DNA of 64,000 bases from BPGX01 sp037447455 (GTDB lineage: Bacteria; Bacteroidota; Bacteroidia; B-17B0; Aurantibacillaceae). The translations under genes were made by a program, and so were the position numbers. A model generated the notes under the pieces. The model made no database searches. It saw only the letters and a list, made by a program, of their open reading frames with translations, and was not told the DNA's origin. Positions within the stretch are counted from its first letter, which is position 1, and each line of letters starts with the position of its first letter. The stretch covers positions 1 through 64,000 of the forward strand of contig JBBIGQ010000005.1 in assembly GCA_037447455.1 (NCBI GenBank), in the 5' to 3' direction. Below, one piece after another: positions 8,335 through 17,082 of the stretch.

Positions 8335-10299
8335 ATGGCGGGATTTAAAAAGAATGATTTTTATCAACCGGCTTTATCTTTATCAGGTATTGTGGTATCA
8401 TTAGGTATAGTTTATGGCGATATTGGTACATCGCCACTGTATACCTTGAAAGCAATTATTGGTGAGAATTATATTAGTACCCAGTTGGTGTTAGGTGGGT
8501 TGTCTGCTATATTCTGGATGCTCACATTACAAACTACTATTAAATATGTCATGTTGACTTTAAATGCAGACAACAAAGGGGAAGGCGGAATTTTTGCACT
8601 TTATACACTCATTCGGCGAAATAAATACAAATGGCTGATTATTCCGGCCATTATAGGTGGCAGTGCTTTATTAGCAGACGGCATTATTACACCACCGATT
8701 ACGGTAACCTCTGCTATTGAAGGTATTCAAAACATTTATTATGAAGTCAATGTAGTGCCTATTGTAATTTTTATATTGATTTTATTGTTTGTATTTCAAA
8801 GGGCTGGTACGGATTTGGTGGGCAGGTCGTTTGGGCCTATCATGTTGATATGGTTTTTAATGCTGGGTATTTTAGGAGGGAAAGAAATCATTAGCGAATG
8901 GTCAGTATTAAAAGCATTTAATCCATTGTACGCTCTGGAACTCATACAGCAGCATCCGGAAGGTATTTTTGTATTAGGTGCTGTATTTTTATGTACTACG
9001 GGGGCAGAAGCATTGTATTCAGATATGGGACATTGCGGACGAAAAAATATTCGGATGTCGTGGATTTTTGTAAAAGCAATGTTGCTATTAAATTATTTTG
9101 GACAAGGAGCATGGTTATTACAACATGAGGGGTATAAGTTATCAGAATTAGGTGCTAATGGTAATCCGTTTTTTTTAATTGTGCCCGACTCATTTTTGAT
9201 TTTTAGCATTGTCATTGCTACTTTTGCAGCTATTATAGCGTCTCAGGCCTTAATCAGCGGTTCTTTTACTTTGGTAAATGAAGCCATGCGTTTGAATATT
9301 ATGCCTAAGTTATTGGTAAAGTATCCAACAGAATTGAGGGGTCAGTTATATATTCCTGTTGTTAATTGGTTGATGCTGGCGGGTTGTATTTTTATAGTAT
9401 TATACTTTAGAGAAAGCACGAAAATGGAAGCTGCTTACGGATTAGCCATTATTCTGACGATGCTTATGACCACCACATTGCTCAATTTTTATTTGCACAT
9501 GAAACGTTATAATATCATTTTTATAGTAGTGTTTATAGGCGTATATCTTTTTGTAGAGAGTATTTTATTGTATGCTAATTTAAGTAAACTATTGCATGGT
9601 GGTTATATTACTCTGGCTGTGGCGGGGGCTTTATCATTCATTATGGGAATATGGTACATAGCAAAAAAATTATCCGAACGTTATGTGGATACCCTAAAAC
9701 TGGAGGATTATAAAAAATATATTATTGAATTGTCTGCCGATACATCCATTCCTAAATATGCTACACATCTGGTATATTTAACTTCTGTAAAGGATCCGGA
9801 GTTAATAGAGCAAAAAATCATTCATTCTATCTTACAACGTCGGCCTAAAAGAGCGGATATATATTGGTTTATTCATGTGGATGTAGTAGATGAGCCCTAT
9901 AAAATGGAATATAAAGTCAGACATATTGCCAAAGACGATATTATCAGAGTAGATTTTTATTTGGGTTTCAGAATTGCGCCACGAATTAATTTAATGTTTA
10001 GGAAAGTAGTAGAAGAACTGGTAAAAAATAAAGAAGTAGATATTACATCTAGGTATGAATCCTTGCAGCGAAATAATATCAGCGGTGATTTTAAATTTAT
10101 CGTGATTGAAAAATACTTATCTTATGACAATGAATTGCCTTTCTTTGAAAAAATTATTTTTACTACTTATTATATTTTGAAGAAATTTTCATTGAGTGAA
10201 GGTAGGGCCTTTGGTTTAGATATGAGCGTGGTAAAAATTGAAAAATATCCAATGATATTCCGAACTCCCTCTTTAATAAATTTAAAGAGAATTCAATAA
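8335..10299 (+). CDS. kup: Kup-family potassium uptake permease
   Basis: This 654-residue protein carries the Kup signature G-I-V-Y-G-D-I-G-T-S-P-L-Y-T near its start. About 12 hydrophobic helices follow (roughly residues 10-450), then a soluble C-terminal domain of about 200 residues. Kup proteins import K+ driven by the proton gradient. I chose the ATG at 8335 because the in-frame ATG at 8296 adds 13 residues not expected in the family. A -7-like TAGATTTG at 8243-8250 could supply a promoter with a leader of about 80 bases, but no good -33 box is present. It stands alone between rpmH and the Mrp gene; the 11 bp gap to the latter suggests co-transcription. Confidence 0.93.
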   Translation: MAGFKKNDFYQPALSLSGIVVSLGIVYGDIGTSPLYTLKAIIGENYISTQLVLGGLSAIFWMLTLQTTIKYVMLTLNADNKGEGGIFALYTLIRRNKYKWLIIPAIIGGSALLADGIITPPITVTSAIEGIQNIYYEVNVVPIVIFILILLFVFQRAGTDLVGRSFGPIMLIWFLMLGILGGKEIISEWSVLKAFNPLYALELIQQHPEGIFVLGAVFLCTTGAEALYSDMGHCGRKNIRMSWIFVKAMLLLNYFGQGAWLLQHEGYKLSELGANGNPFFLIVPDSFLIFSIVIATFAAIIASQALISGSFTLVNEAMRLNIMPKLLVKYPTELRGQLYIPVVNWLMLAGCIFIVLYFRESTKMEAAYGLAIILTMLMTTTLLNFYLHMKRYNIIFIVVFIGVYLFVESILLYANLSKLLHGGYITLAVAGALSFIMGIWYIAKKLSERYVDTLKLEDYKKYIIELSADTSIPKYATHLVYLTSVKDPELIEQKIIHSILQRRPKRADIYWFIHVDVVDEPYKMEYKVRHIAKDDIIRVDFYLGFRIAPRINLMFRKVVEELVKNKEVDITSRYESLQRNNISGDFKFIVIEKYLSYDNELPFFEKIIFTTYYILKKFSLSEGRAFGLDMSVVKIEKYPMIFRTPSLINLKRIQ

Positions 10300-10310
10300 T
10301 ACAAACTGTT

Positions 10311-11390
10311 ATGAATACCAATGATATATTGAATGCCTTGAAAAATGTAGAAGACCCGGATTTAAAGAAAGATATTGTAACATTAGGCATGGTCAAGGAT
10401 TTAGAAGTATCTGGGAATAAAGTACAATTTAAATTAGAACTTACAACGCCCGCTTGTCCGCTTAAAGAAGTGTTAAGAAATGCGTGTATTAATGCTATTA
10501 AGGAACTGGTCAATAAAGAGGCCGACATCAATATTGAAGTAACGGCAAAAGTACGTTCCAATGTGCCAAAAGAAAATAGCACCTTGAAAGATGTAAAGCA
10601 TATTATTGCTGTAGCATCGGGAAAAGGAGGAGTAGGGAAGAGCACTATTTCTGCTAATCTTGCATTAGCCCTTCAGCAACTCGGTGCGAAGGTTGGATTA
10701 TTAGATGCTGATATTTATGGACCTTCACAAGCCATTGTATTTGGAGTAGAAGAAGAAATGCCCGGATCAGCACAATTTGAAGGACAAAGAAAGATGGCAC
10801 CCGTTCAGGCGTATGGTATTAAAATCAATTCCATTGGTTTTATGGCTAAAGATGACTTGCCAATAGCGTTAAGAGGTCCGATGGTTTCCAAAGCACTGCA
10901 ACAATTGTTTTATGACACGGTGTGGGGCGAACTGGATTATTTGATTGTGGACTTGCCACCGGGTACTGGTGATATTCAGATTACACTTTGCGGCCAAATT
11001 CCCCTGAGCGGTGCAATTGTTGTATGCACGCCGCAAAAAGTAGCCATTGCGGATGCCAAAAAAGCTATAGGGCTTTTTCGTTTACCACAGATTAATGTGC
11101 CAGTATTGGGCTTAGTAGAAAATATGGCCTGGTTTACGCCGGAAGAGTTGCCAGACAACCGATATTACATCTTTGGAAAAGAGGGGATTAAACAATTGTC
11201 CGAACAATTGAATATCCCTTTGTTAGCGCAAATACCACTTATCCAAGGGATAAGAGAACACACAGACGAGGGCACTCCATCAGTCATCAAAAATGATATC
11301 TTAGCGGATTATTTTATTAAACTGGCTCAAAGAACAGCACAGCAGATAGCTATACTTTCCAGCAAGGTAACAATGCCGGCAAACATGTAA
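10311..11390 (+). CDS. Mrp/ApbC (NBP35-like) iron-sulfur cluster carrier ATPase
   Basis: The protein has 359 residues. The N-terminal MIP18/DUF59 domain (about 1-90) has V-E-D-P-D-L-K-K-D-I-V and T-T-P-A-C-P-L-K. The P-loop domain (about 95-350) has the deviant Walker A G-K-G-G-V-G-K-S-T, D-A-D-I-Y-G-P-S and D-L-P-P-G-T-G-D. The family carries Fe-S clusters to apoproteins in the cytoplasm. The C-X-X-C pair that binds the bridging cluster in many ApbC/Mrp proteins is not visible; the matching region reads E-N-M-A-W-F-T-P-E-E-L-P. It starts 11 bp after kup and converges with the transporter gene at 11399. Confidence 0.92.
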   Translation: MNTNDILNALKNVEDPDLKKDIVTLGMVKDLEVSGNKVQFKLELTTPACPLKEVLRNACINAIKELVNKEADINIEVTAKVRSNVPKENSTLKDVKHIIAVASGKGGVGKSTISANLALALQQLGAKVGLLDADIYGPSQAIVFGVEEEMPGSAQFEGQRKMAPVQAYGIKINSIGFMAKDDLPIALRGPMVSKALQQLFYDTVWGELDYLIVDLPPGTGDIQITLCGQIPLSGAIVVCTPQKVAIADAKKAIGLFRLPQINVPVLGLVENMAWFTPEELPDNRYYIFGKEGIKQLSEQLNIPLLAQIPLIQGIREHTDEGTPSVIKNDILADYFIKLAQRTAQQIAILSSKVTMPANM

Positions 11391-11398
11391 CTCAAACA

Positions 11399-12322
11399 TT
11401 AAAAATAATACATCACTACTCCCAACATCACTACTGACACAAATACCCACAATATCGAAGCCAGTAAAAATGCTTTTGTGAAAAAGTTTTGAAACTTATT
11501 AAAGTTTAAGGATGTCCCAATAAAAAATAAGGCCAAATCTAATGTTTCTTTTGCGCCTATCTTAAAATAATGCCTGATGTCGGTGGTAAATAAAAAAGTT
11601 GAAACCAATGATGCTATAACAAAGAGTATAATAAATAATGGCAAATTCGCTTTCTTTTCCTTGTTTCCAAAAAAATAAGAAGCTATCACTACTAATGGTA
11701 TAATCCAGATAGTTCGTGCTAATTTAGTTATTGTAGCTACTTGAAATGCTGCATCAGAAAATGAAGCAGATGCACCGGCTACTGAACTTGTATCATGAAT
11801 GGCAATAGCACTCCATAAACCAAATTCAAAATCAGATAATTGTAAAAGATGACCAATTATTGGAAAAATAAACAACGCTACTGAATTCAATAAAAAAATT
11901 GAAATTAATGCTTTGGATATCTCTTGATTCTTTGCCCTAATCACTGGTGCAACAGATGCAATGGCACTCCCTCCACAAATAGCAGTACCACTCGCAATTA
12001 AAAAACATGTTTTCGGACTCAATCGTATTTTTTTTGATAAAATATATCCCAAAGCAAATACCAAAACAATACTCATCACTGTGATTCCAATACTCTGAGA
12101 GGACACTTTAATTACATCTGAAAACGTTAATGTAAATCCTAACCCAACTATAGCAATTTTTAATAACTGCTTTGCCCACTTATCATTTTGCTTCTGAACA
12201 TAATTTCCCTCTAACACATAACCCGCAAAAGTTCCCAATAATAATGCCCATATTGCATTAATGTACGGACTAATAGATAATAAGGCAATTACATAAAACA
12301 AACTATTTTTCCATTTCATCAT
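11399..12322 (-). CDS. YeiH/UPF0324 family putative sulfate exporter
   Basis: This 307-residue protein is almost wholly hydrophobic, with about 9-10 membrane helices. Motifs typical of the YeiH/UPF0324 family are visible: a conserved G-T-A-I-C-G-G-S-A-I-A stretch and A-I-H-D-T-S-S-V-A-G-A. Members are annotated as putative sulfate exporters, but the substrate of most is untested. The gene converges with the Mrp gene, only 8 bp apart. It follows tRNA-Pro on the same strand after an AT-rich gap of about 85 bp. Family assignment is secure; the transport substrate is not. Confidence 0.85.
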   Translation of the reverse strand: MMKWKNSLFYVIALLSISPYINAIWALLLGTFAGYVLEGNYVQKQNDKWAKQLLKIAIVGLGFTLTFSDVIKVSSQSIGITVMSIVLVFALGYILSKKIRLSPKTCFLIASGTAICGGSAIASVAPVIRAKNQEISKALISIFLLNSVALFIFPIIGHLLQLSDFEFGLWSAIAIHDTSSVAGASASFSDAAFQVATITKLARTIWIIPLVVIASYFFGNKEKKANLPLFIILFVIASLVSTFLFTTDIRHYFKIGAKETLDLALFFIGTSLNFNKFQNFFTKAFLLASILWVFVSVVMLGVVMYYF

Positions 12323-12408
12323 CTTTAAATTTTAAAATTTATACTTCAATTCGCAAAATTAAATCAGAATTATAGATAATACTTAATTTTAAGATAAATT
12401 TAAAATAG

Positions 12409-12481
12409 TCGGGATGACAGGACTCGAACCTGCGCCCCCCACGTCCCGAACGTGGTGCGCTACCAACTGCGCTACATCCCG
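12409..12481 (-). tRNA. tRNA-Pro (anticodon CGG)
   Basis: On the minus strand the acceptor stem C-G-G-G-A-T-G pairs with C-A-T-C-C-C-G. The D arm is GCGC/GCGC, the anticodon arm CCACG-TTCGGGA-CGTGG gives anticodon CGG, and the T arm contains TTCGAGT. The length is 73 bases with discriminator A; CCA is not encoded. Its first 10 bases overlap the last codons and stop of xth (12472-12481) on the same strand. Confidence 0.95.
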
Positions 12482-13236
12482 ATTTCAAGTAACACTGGAC
12501 AATGATCACTATGAACCACATCCGCTAAAATAGAAGAATGTTTCAAGTACTTTTTCATTTCTTCCGTTGCAATGTGATAATCAATCCGCCAACCCAAATT
12601 TTTATTTCTTGCTCCTGCTCTGTAACTCCACCATGTGTATTGATGTGGTAATGAGTTGAACGTTCTGAAGGCATCTACATAATCATAACTTAAATACTTG
12701 TCAAACCACGCTCTTTCTTCTGGTAAAAATCCCGACATGTGTTCATGTTTTTCGGGGCTGTGAATATCAATAGGTTTATGACAAATATTGTAATCTCCGC
12801 TTAGTATCAAATAAGGTTGTTGACGTCTTATTTGATTGACATAATCTAAAAAATATTCCAACCATTGCATTTTGAATACTTGCCGTTCTTCGCCACTGCT
12901 GCCGCTTGGGTGATAGGCATTAATAAATGAAAAGTTTTCAAAATCCAATTTAATGAATCTTCCTTCTACATCATATAAAGAATTTTCACAACCATATTGA
13001 ACGTTTTTGGGCTTTATTTTGCTAAATACCGCAACACCACTATATCCGGGTTTTTTAGCAGGAAACCAGTAGTGATGATACCCCAGTGCTTCTAATTCTA
13101 ATGTGCCAATATCTTCTCTTTTGGCTTTAATTTCCTGAAGCGCAATAATATCGGGGCTTGCCTGTTTTAACCATTCTATAAATCCTTTGGCAATCGCAGA
13201 CCGCAAGCCATTCACATTGTAAGTAATAATTTTCAT
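12472..13236 (-). CDS. xth: Exodeoxyribonuclease III (AP endonuclease, Xth family)
   Basis: This 254-residue protein starts M-K-I-I-T-Y-N-V-N-G-L-R and has A-L-Q-E-I-K, S-G-D-Y-N-I-C-H and S-D-H-C-P-V. These give the Asn, Glu, Asp-X-Asn and Asp-His residues of the metal-dependent endonuclease/exonuclease/phosphatase fold. It cuts DNA at abasic sites and degrades 3' ends in base-excision repair. The ATG at 13236 is preferred over one four codons upstream because the family begins at M-K-I. Unusually, its final codons and TAG stop are formed by the 5' acceptor strand of the downstream tRNA-Pro gene. Confidence 0.93.
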   Translation of the reverse strand: MKIITYNVNGLRSAIAKGFIEWLKQASPDIIALQEIKAKREDIGTLELEALGYHHYWFPAKKPGYSGVAVFSKIKPKNVQYGCENSLYDVEGRFIKLDFENFSFINAYHPSGSSGEERQVFKMQWLEYFLDYVNQIRRQQPYLILSGDYNICHKPIDIHSPEKHEHMSGFLPEERAWFDKYLSYDYVDAFRTFNSLPHQYTWWSYRAGARNKNLGWRIDYHIATEEMKKYLKHSSILADVVHSDHCPVLLEIGM

Positions 13237-13284
13237 GCTATTAAACAACGAGCACGAATTTACGAAATTGAAATTTAATGAACT

Positions 13285-14244
13285 TTAAAATTTAAAACCT
13301 AATCCAATTCCTAATGTAGACATTAATTGAACTCTTGGACCATAAATATCATTCGGATGATCAAATTTTCCATCTTTATTCCAATCTCTAATTATTACAA
13401 CATCATCGTCGTAAAGCATTTGATTGAGAATGCTGATAGTAAATATCTTGGATAATTTGATGGTAATTAAATTATTAAACACAATATCCATATTTTGTGG
13501 ATTATGAAAATAATTACTAAAAATATCCAGATAACTATCCCAGAAAAGTATCTTGTTCAAATCTTTCTTGAAACGAATGGTTAAGCGCCCACCATATTCT
13601 ATTCTGACTTTTTTCCCGTGTTTAATTATTTCACCAGTATTGGAATCATACACTGCTTTTTCTACTCCAAAAGCCCCTGCATCTGCCAGATATTGTCTAC
13701 TTACGATGGTCGTTTTTCCCGATAAAGGAGATAAGGAAATTGAAAAATAATCTATCGGTTTATAATCCATACCCAATGCCAATTGAATATAAGCTGGTGA
13801 AAAGAAGTCAGATGTGGCTCTTCCTGTAATTGAATCGCCTTTGTAATTATATCCCGGCGCAAATTGTGTCCTGAAATCCAGCATAGCAGAGTAGAAAAAA
13901 TATTTGATAGGTGTTTTAGTATTAAATTTTGAAACAAATAAGAGCTGGTCTAAATTTTTCTTAAACAATTTATCAGCACCTGGTCTATTGAGCCCATATT
14001 GAGCGTCTAATTTATTCGTCCAATTAAATATTCCTTTAGTGTATTCAAGATTGTAATTAAGGAGAGAGTTGATAGCAATGTTACTTTGTCCTCCACCTTG
14101 CCAATTGCTTAGCGCAGTTTGACTATAATTCAATCCAATAAAACCAGAAGATTTCCAATGTTTAATCGTATCTTGAATTTGAGCATTAATAAATTGAATA
14201 GTATAAGTTAATACAATTAGTACGTAAAAAATACTTTTATTCAT
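13285..14244 (-). CDS. DUF3078 domain-containing outer-membrane-like protein
   Basis: This 319-residue protein has an N-terminal signal peptide (about 1-21, cleaved after I-N-A). The family core reads W-K-S-S-G-F-I-G-L-N-Y-S-Q, L-S-N-W-Q-G-G-G and the Y-G-L-N-R-P-G stretch seen in DUF3078 proteins of Bacteroidota. Alternating polar and hydrophobic residues, with a final F-K-F, suggest an outer-membrane beta barrel. No function is established for the family. It sits between xth and mscL on the same strand, with gaps of about 50 and 30 bp. Confidence 0.85.
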   Translation of the reverse strand: MNKSIFYVLIVLTYTIQFINAQIQDTIKHWKSSGFIGLNYSQTALSNWQGGGQSNIAINSLLNYNLEYTKGIFNWTNKLDAQYGLNRPGADKLFKKNLDQLLFVSKFNTKTPIKYFFYSAMLDFRTQFAPGYNYKGDSITGRATSDFFSPAYIQLALGMDYKPIDYFSISLSPLSGKTTIVSRQYLADAGAFGVEKAVYDSNTGEIIKHGKKVRIEYGGRLTIRFKKDLNKILFWDSYLDIFSNYFHNPQNMDIVFNNLITIKLSKIFTISILNQMLYDDDVVIIRDWNKDGKFDHPNDIYGPRVQLMSTLGIGLGFKF

Positions 14245-14275
14245 AGGACTAAAAATTTTAATATAAGTGAGAAAA

Positions 14276-14671
14276 TTACTTTTGATTATTTTTTAGAATA
14301 TCACGAATTTCAGTTAATAAAACTTCTTCTTTTGACGGTGTGGGTGCTGTGTTGGGCTTTGCATTCTCTTGTTTTTTGTTTAATTTATTTATCATTTTAA
14401 TTACAATAAATAATGCAAACGCTACAATGAGAAAAGTGATAACATTAGATAAAAATATTCCATATTTAATTCCCGTGTTAGGAACAACTAATTCTTGAAT
14501 ATTGGTAAGATGAGCGGCTTGTAAGGCAGGTGAAAGAATGGCTGGCGTGATAATATCTTCTACTAAAGAAGAAACTATTTTTCCAAATGCTCCGCCAATG
14601 ATTACACCTACTGCCATATCCAATACATTGCCTTTTAAGGCAAAAGCTTTAAATTCTGAAAGTAATGACAT
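14276..14671 (-). CDS. mscL: Large-conductance mechanosensitive channel
   Basis: This is 131 residues, within the normal MscL range. It begins M-S-L-L-S-E-F-K-A-F-A-L-K-G-N-V-L-D-M-A-V-G, covering the amphipathic N-terminal helix and start of TM1. I-I-G-G-A-F-G-K-I-V-S-S-L-V follows, then a second membrane helix (about 70-95) and a charged C-terminal helix. The homopentamer opens on membrane tension to release solutes in hypo-osmotic shock. A TATCTTTA-like -7 element lies just upstream, but no clear -33 box is seen. Confidence 0.96.
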   Translation of the reverse strand: MSLLSEFKAFALKGNVLDMAVGVIIGGAFGKIVSSLVEDIITPAILSPALQAAHLTNIQELVVPNTGIKYGIFLSNVITFLIVAFALFIVIKMINKLNKKQENAKPNTAPTPSKEEVLLTEIRDILKNNQK

Positions 14672-14725
14672 GTTTTTTTGAGGGGTAAAGATAAATATTC
14701 AATTCATTCAATTATTTAAAATGAA

Positions 14726-15598
14726 TTATATTGCAATAAAATTTTTGTATTCCCCTATTCTCCAGCCCGTTAAACGTTCAAAGTCGTGCAATAATTTTTC
14801 TTTCAAAGGCAATTTAATTTTACTTTTATCATAATCAAAATGCCAATTGTAATTTTTTATTCTTTCTTTCATTACAGAAGGATGCGTACCAGAAAATTTT
14901 TCTAAAATATCGTTTACTTCATAATTCATAATTTTTTGTTCATCTATGTTTTGATGCAGCCATTCATCATCGTGCCAGTATTTATGAAATTGTTTTTGCT
15001 TTTCAAGTTGAGCAAAAGGATGACGCACCCAACCATAATGATAAATAAAAGCATTCGTATTTTTAACTTTCAATTTTTTGTTATCTGACTTTCTAAACCC
15101 TTGAGCATCTTTGTATGAAACAATATCCGAACGATTTCGTATGATGCGAATTTCTCTTCTGTACCATTTTCTGGAAACAGCCACATAATCATAATTACCA
15201 AAAAAATGATGATAATTAAAAAGTAACCCTTCTACATTACTTTCATTCAAACATAGTTGCATTGAATTATAAATTTTGTCGTAATTCTGTTCGTGAATCA
15301 CTTCATCGCTTTGAATATAAAAACACCAATCTATATCACCAGGAATGTGCGATTTGGCTTTATTAGTTTCAACAGAAAGTACTTTTCCACCTTCACGTAA
15401 ATTATCATCCCAAGTAGAATGTACAATTTTTATTTTATCAGAAGGAATTGAACGAATGATTTGCTCTGTATTATCTTCGCTTTGTCCAATAGAAACAATA
15501 AAAATATCTACCAATGGAAGTACTGATAAGATAGATTCTCTTACAGGATAATCAAATTTTTCAGCATTGCGAATAATTGTAAAACCCGCTACTTTCAT
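14726..15598 (-). CDS. Family 2-like glycosyltransferase
   Basis: This 290-residue cytoplasmic protein starts M-K-V-A-G-F-T-I-I-R-N-A and continues with a GT-A nucleotide-sugar fold. An acidic Q-S-D-E-V motif (about residue 95) stands where the metal-binding D-X-D is expected, and a Y-H-Y-G-W-V-R-H-P stretch follows. Such proteins extend surface polysaccharide or protein glycans; donor and acceptor cannot be told here. No other glycan genes adjoin it: mscL is downstream and ispF upstream, 9 bp away, so it probably rides in a mixed operon with ispF. Confidence 0.8.
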   Translation of the reverse strand: MKVAGFTIIRNAEKFDYPVRESILSVLPLVDIFIVSIGQSEDNTEQIIRSIPSDKIKIVHSTWDDNLREGGKVLSVETNKAKSHIPGDIDWCFYIQSDEVIHEQNYDKIYNSMQLCLNESNVEGLLFNYHHFFGNYDYVAVSRKWYRREIRIIRNRSDIVSYKDAQGFRKSDNKKLKVKNTNAFIYHYGWVRHPFAQLEKQKQFHKYWHDDEWLHQNIDEQKIMNYEVNDILEKFSGTHPSVMKERIKNYNWHFDYDKSKIKLPLKEKLLHDFERLTGWRIGEYKNFIAI

Positions 15599-15607
15599 AA
15601 TTACAAT

Positions 15608-16117
15608 TTATTCTGGATAGAATAAAGGATTGGCAGATGTGGAGTAAATCAGTGCCACAGCATACGCATTGATACCCTGCTGCGCTCCTACATATCCCAA
15701 ACCTTCGTTGGTAGTTGCTTTAATAGATACCTGCTGTTCTGTGATATACAAAGTTTTGGCAATTACACTTTTCATTTCTGGAATGTAAGGTTTAATTTTT
15801 GGTGCTTCCATTACCAGCGTGGCATCAATGTTTGAAATAGCATATTGGTGTTCTAATAATAACTCTCCAACTTTTTGTAATAATATCAAACTGGAAATGT
15901 TTTTATATTTTTCGTCGGTATTCGGAAAATGCCAGCCAATATCGCCTAATGCTGCTGCGCCCAACAAAGCATCACAAATGGCGTGTAACAACACATCAGC
16001 ATCACTGTGTCCTTCTAATCCATAATCAGCGGTCTCAATTTTTATACCCCCTAAAATAAGTGGCTTATTTTTTACAATGAGATGTACATCATATCCAAAT
16101 CCTATTCTAAATTTCAT
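15608..16117 (-). CDS. ispF: 2-C-methyl-D-erythritol 2,4-cyclodiphosphate synthase
   Basis: This 169-residue protein has the IspF motifs: F-G-Y-D-V-H near the start (Asp and His bind the metal), G-L-E-G-H-S-D-A-D-V-L-L-H (third ligand and signature), G-D-I-G-W-H-F-P and A-T-T-N-E-G-L-G. It makes the cyclic diphosphate intermediate of the MEP isoprenoid pathway. The homotrimer is cytoplasmic. Length is about 10 residues over the usual 158-160, from a short C-terminal extension. It is placed between the LRR gene and the glycosyltransferase; no other MEP genes are in the window. Confidence 0.95.
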   Translation of the reverse strand: MKFRIGFGYDVHLIVKNKPLILGGIKIETADYGLEGHSDADVLLHAICDALLGAAALGDIGWHFPNTDEKYKNISSLILLQKVGELLLEHQYAISNIDATLVMEAPKIKPYIPEMKSVIAKTLYITEQQVSIKATTNEGLGYVGAQQGINAYAVALIYSTSANPLFYPE

Positions 16118-16167
16118 AGTGTTTTGTTTATAAATTTTACTTAATAAAAGAAAGATTAAATTAAATT

Positions 16168-17064
16168 TTATTTATAATCTGATTTTATTTCTACGCCCCA
16201 CAAAAGTGCTTTAAGAATTTCAACTTCTTCGGCTGGAATTAAAGTCCCTCTTATGTCCAGATATTCTAAATTTTTAAGTTCAGAAATGCTATTGGGCAAT
16301 TTTGTTATTTTGGTATTTCTAAAAGAAAGAATTCGTAATTTTTTCAAACGGTAGATATTCCATGGTATTCTATCCATTGGATTATTTTCAATAACCAATG
16401 TTTCAAGATTTACAGCAAAATAAAGATTGTCGGGCAAAGCAAAAGTATTCGTTTTATTAAGAACTAATGTTTTCAAATTCGCATTTCTAAATAAAACTTT
16501 TGGGCAACTATCTAATACGGTGTTTTCAATAATGATTTCAGAAAGTTTTTTTAGATACTTGATATTTTTATGGATTTTCAAGGTATCTTCGTTATTGTAA
16601 ATTTTCAATGTTTTGAGATACTGACAAGCAATGATACTGTGAGGTATACTGTCTATTTGGGCATTCCCAGTTTCAAGATATTGAATGTTGGGAAAATTGA
16701 AATACGAGCAAGAGAGTTGAATAGGATTGTTCAAGGAAGAAAAATACACAAGGTTATGTAAATCACAAAATGATTCGGGCAATTGAGAAATGTTATTGGA
16801 ATTGAGTTGTAAATTCATTAAATTTTTGAGTTGATTAATTTTATTGAAAAGTTTGTGGTCAATGGTTTGATAACTTAAGTCCAATTTGTAAACCTGATTA
16901 GATTGTTTCAATGCTGTCTTTAAATCTTTGAAAACTTCGGCATTAAAAGGTCCGTAAACATCAAAGGACTGTTGAGCATGTAAATTAAAAAAACTCAACA
17001 ACAAAATTATTAAATAAACCTTTTTTGAATGGATTAGTATTTTAATTATTAGAATTAGGGGCAC
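16168..17064 (-). CDS. Secreted leucine-rich repeat protein
   Basis: The protein has 298 residues starting at GTG (17064). A hydrophobic signal sequence (about 15-31, ending N-L-H-A-Q) is followed by about 8 leucine-rich repeats, such as L-K-N-L-M-N-L-Q-L-N-S-N-N-I and L-E-Y-L-D-I-R-G-T. No ATG precedes the signal peptide in frame, so the GTG start is reasonable but unproven. LRR solenoids bind proteins; this one probably acts in the periplasm or at the surface. No T9SS sorting domain is visible. It starts 18 bp after a truncated methyltransferase gene, so the promoter may have been brought together by a deletion. Confidence 0.75.
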   Translation of the reverse strand: MPLILIIKILIHSKKVYLIILLLSFFNLHAQQSFDVYGPFNAEVFKDLKTALKQSNQVYKLDLSYQTIDHKLFNKINQLKNLMNLQLNSNNISQLPESFCDLHNLVYFSSLNNPIQLSCSYFNFPNIQYLETGNAQIDSIPHSIIACQYLKTLKIYNNEDTLKIHKNIKYLKKLSEIIIENTVLDSCPKVLFRNANLKTLVLNKTNTFALPDNLYFAVNLETLVIENNPMDRIPWNIYRLKKLRILSFRNTKITKLPNSISELKNLEYLDIRGTLIPAEEVEILKALLWGVEIKSDYK

Positions 17065-17082
17065 TTAATCTTAAATTTTCTA

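Noticed and set aside
8085..8348. Open frame of 87 codons upstream of and overlapping kup
   Set aside because: No recognisable family, odd Cys-rich composition, and it overlaps the kup start; probably chance.
12339..12521. 60-codon frame across the tRNA-Pro gene (minus strand)
   Set aside because: It reads through the tRNA sequence and has no independent support.
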